The position numbers and the translations under genes were made by a program. Of a stretch of DNA of 64,000 bases, positions 63,015 to 64,000 are shown one piece after another. This stretch comes from Porphyromonadaceae bacterium H1 (GTDB taxonomy: Bacteria > Bacteroidota > Bacteroidia > Bacteroidales > Paludibacteraceae): NCBI GenBank assembly GCA_001653155.1, contig BDEJ01000030.1, positions 1 through 64,000 on the forward strand, given 5' to 3'. The first letter of the stretch is position 1, and the number at the start of each line of letters is the position of its first letter. The notes beneath the pieces were generated by a model. The model did not search any database. It was not told where the DNA came from and saw nothing but the letters and a program-made list of their open reading frames with translations.

Positions 63015-64000
63015 ATGCTGCTTACGATATATAAAAGGTTCGGACTTACTGCTCTGCTCTTTTCCTTTCTTACTTTTCCGGCTTTATGTCAACAAGTAAA
63101 AGGCGAAAATCACGGACGGTTAATCTTAAACATTCAGGAGAGATTTACGCACATACCCCTTGTCCAAGCTTCCGTTTCGTTGAAAAGCGCTTCGAAGCAA
63201 TTTTACAGCTTGGCGGACAAAGACGGCAACTGCATATTCGATGCTCTTCCTTACGGCAAATACCTTCTGAAAGTTTCTTGCGTTGGATATCAAAACTACG
63301 GAGAGGACTTCGTCTTTTCATCAGCAACAAGCAAAACGATTACCATGACTCTGAATACCCGACAACTGAAAGAGGTAACCATCACGGCCTCAGAAACACG
63401 CGGAATGACGAGTTCATCGACGATAACCCGAGAAGCCATCGAGCACATCCAGCCTACGAGCTTCAGCGATTTACTCGAACTGCTTCCGGGAGGCTCCTCC
63501 AAAGACCCGAAAATGGGCAGTGCAAATACCATCAGCCTGCGTGAAGCCGGTAAAAGCAGCGACCACAACATCTCGTCCCTCGGAGTTGCTTTTGTAATAG
63601 ACGGCACCCCCATCAATACCGACGCGAACCTCCAGTTTCTCCCCGGAGCCAACGCAAGCGACCCCGACATCTCGCGGCGCAGCGTAAACAAAGGAGTGGA
63701 CATGCGCATGATTCCTACCGACGATATTGAAAAAGTAGAAATTGTTCGCGGAATACCTTCCGTAGATTACGGTGATTTAACGGGCGGTGTGGTGAAAATT
63801 GTACGCAAATCCAAGCCAAGCCCCTGGGAGGCCCGTATCAAAGTGGATGAGTATAGCAAGCTGTACTCCGTAGGAAAAGGATTTGGACTGAACAAGCAGC
63901 GCACAACGCTGAACTTTAACGTGGATTTTCTGGACAGCAAAGTCGACCCGCGGAACAACTTCGAAAAGTACAAGCGGCTGACGGGTTCCTTGCGCTTAAG
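63015..64000 (+). CDS. TonB-dependent receptor, 5' part (runs off the window)
   Basis: From the ATG at 63015 the frame stays open to the window end (about 328 residues). It has a signal peptide (FGLTALLFSFLTFPALCQQ), a carboxypeptidase-regulatory-like beta-sandwich (about 35-115; LVQASVSLKSASKQFYSLAD, YGKYLLKVSCVGYQNY) and a plug domain (about 120-270; VTITASETRGMTSSSTITRE, FVIDGTPINTDANLQFLPGA, IPTDDIEKVEIVRGIPSVDY). The ligand is unknown. No SusD partner can be seen. The gene is incomplete because of the window edge. Confidence 0.9.
   Translation, partial: MLLTIYKRFGLTALLFSFLTFPALCQQVKGENHGRLILNIQERFTHIPLVQASVSLKSASKQFYSLADKDGNCIFDALPYGKYLLKVSCVGYQNYGEDFVFSSATSKTITMTLNTRQLKEVTITASETRGMTSSSTITREAIEHIQPTSFSDLLELLPGGSSKDPKMGSANTISLREAGKSSDHNISSLGVAFVIDGTPINTDANLQFLPGANASDPDISRRSVNKGVDMRMIPTDDIEKVEIVRGIPSVDYGDLTGGVVKIVRKSKPSPWEARIKVDEYSKLYSVGKGFGLNKQRTTLNFNVDFLDSKVDPRNNFEKYKRLTGSLRL

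Overview
The window is a chromosomal segment of a member of the Bacteroidales, most probably Porphyromonas or a close relative. The evidence is the family content: TonB-dependent receptor with an N-terminal carboxypeptidase-like domain, BspA-type leucine-rich repeats joined to BACON domains and a type IX secretion tail, GH97 and GH20 enzymes, DUF4294, DUF4857, DUF5063, DUF2027-Smr and DUF1573. Promoter-like TAnnTTTG boxes also lie before many genes and Shine-Dalgarno sequences are scarce. I saw no rRNA, tRNA or CRISPR array.

Layout. 1-3.3 kb: a hairpin-rich repeat cluster, then an exported helix-hairpin-helix/beta-barrel protein with a small barrel partner (minus). 3.3-5.5 kb: a DUF4294 protein and a secreted BspA/BACON/T9SS protein. 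5.7-10.2 kb: plus-strand run of DUF5063, a 3'-5' exonuclease, an RlmI-type rRNA methyltransferase, a permease-like protein and DUF4857. 10.4-12.9 kb: GH20 hexosaminidase and tadA. 13.0-18.8 kb: minus-strand UbiA prenyltransferase, two nitroreductase-type proteins, DUF2520, a small membrane protein, a DUF3298 lipoprotein and queA. 18.9-23.8 kb: Smr protein, a small exported protein, a membrane-anchored HhH protein, a TPR protein and aroE. 24.0-28.6 kb: a glycogen/alpha-glucan operon (debranching enzyme, GT4, GH57). 29-31 kb: hexuronate catabolism (SDR oxidoreductase and uxuA). 31.5-34.4 kb: the two NfnAB-like flavoprotein subunits and rimM. 34.4-38.9 kb (minus): GH97, smpB, a Yip1-like protein and an M20 amidohydrolase. 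39-41.8 kb: two DUF1573 proteins and meaB.

41.75-46.6 kb is the accessory region. It is visibly AT-rich and holds minus-strand remains of Rhs polymorphic-toxin cassettes: an Rhs core scrap, several displaced C-terminal toxin tips, partner or immunity genes (DUF4240, an Imm44-like protein, a DUF1871-like protein, exported partners) and an IS transposase scrap. At least three genes are interrupted in short simple repeats or homopolymers, where a one-unit change would restore the frame. This is the most unusual part of the window.

47.0-64.0 kb returns to core genes: trigger factor; a TetR-controlled RND efflux operon with a likely operator over its promoter; polA; a polyprenyl synthetase; an ECF sigma factor; an NfeD-type membrane protease; two rRNA-modification enzymes (RluA family and RlmB); and the 5' part of a TonB-dependent receptor preceded by two tandem palindromes. 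That last gene runs off the window. All functions are from reading the translations; no database search was run.
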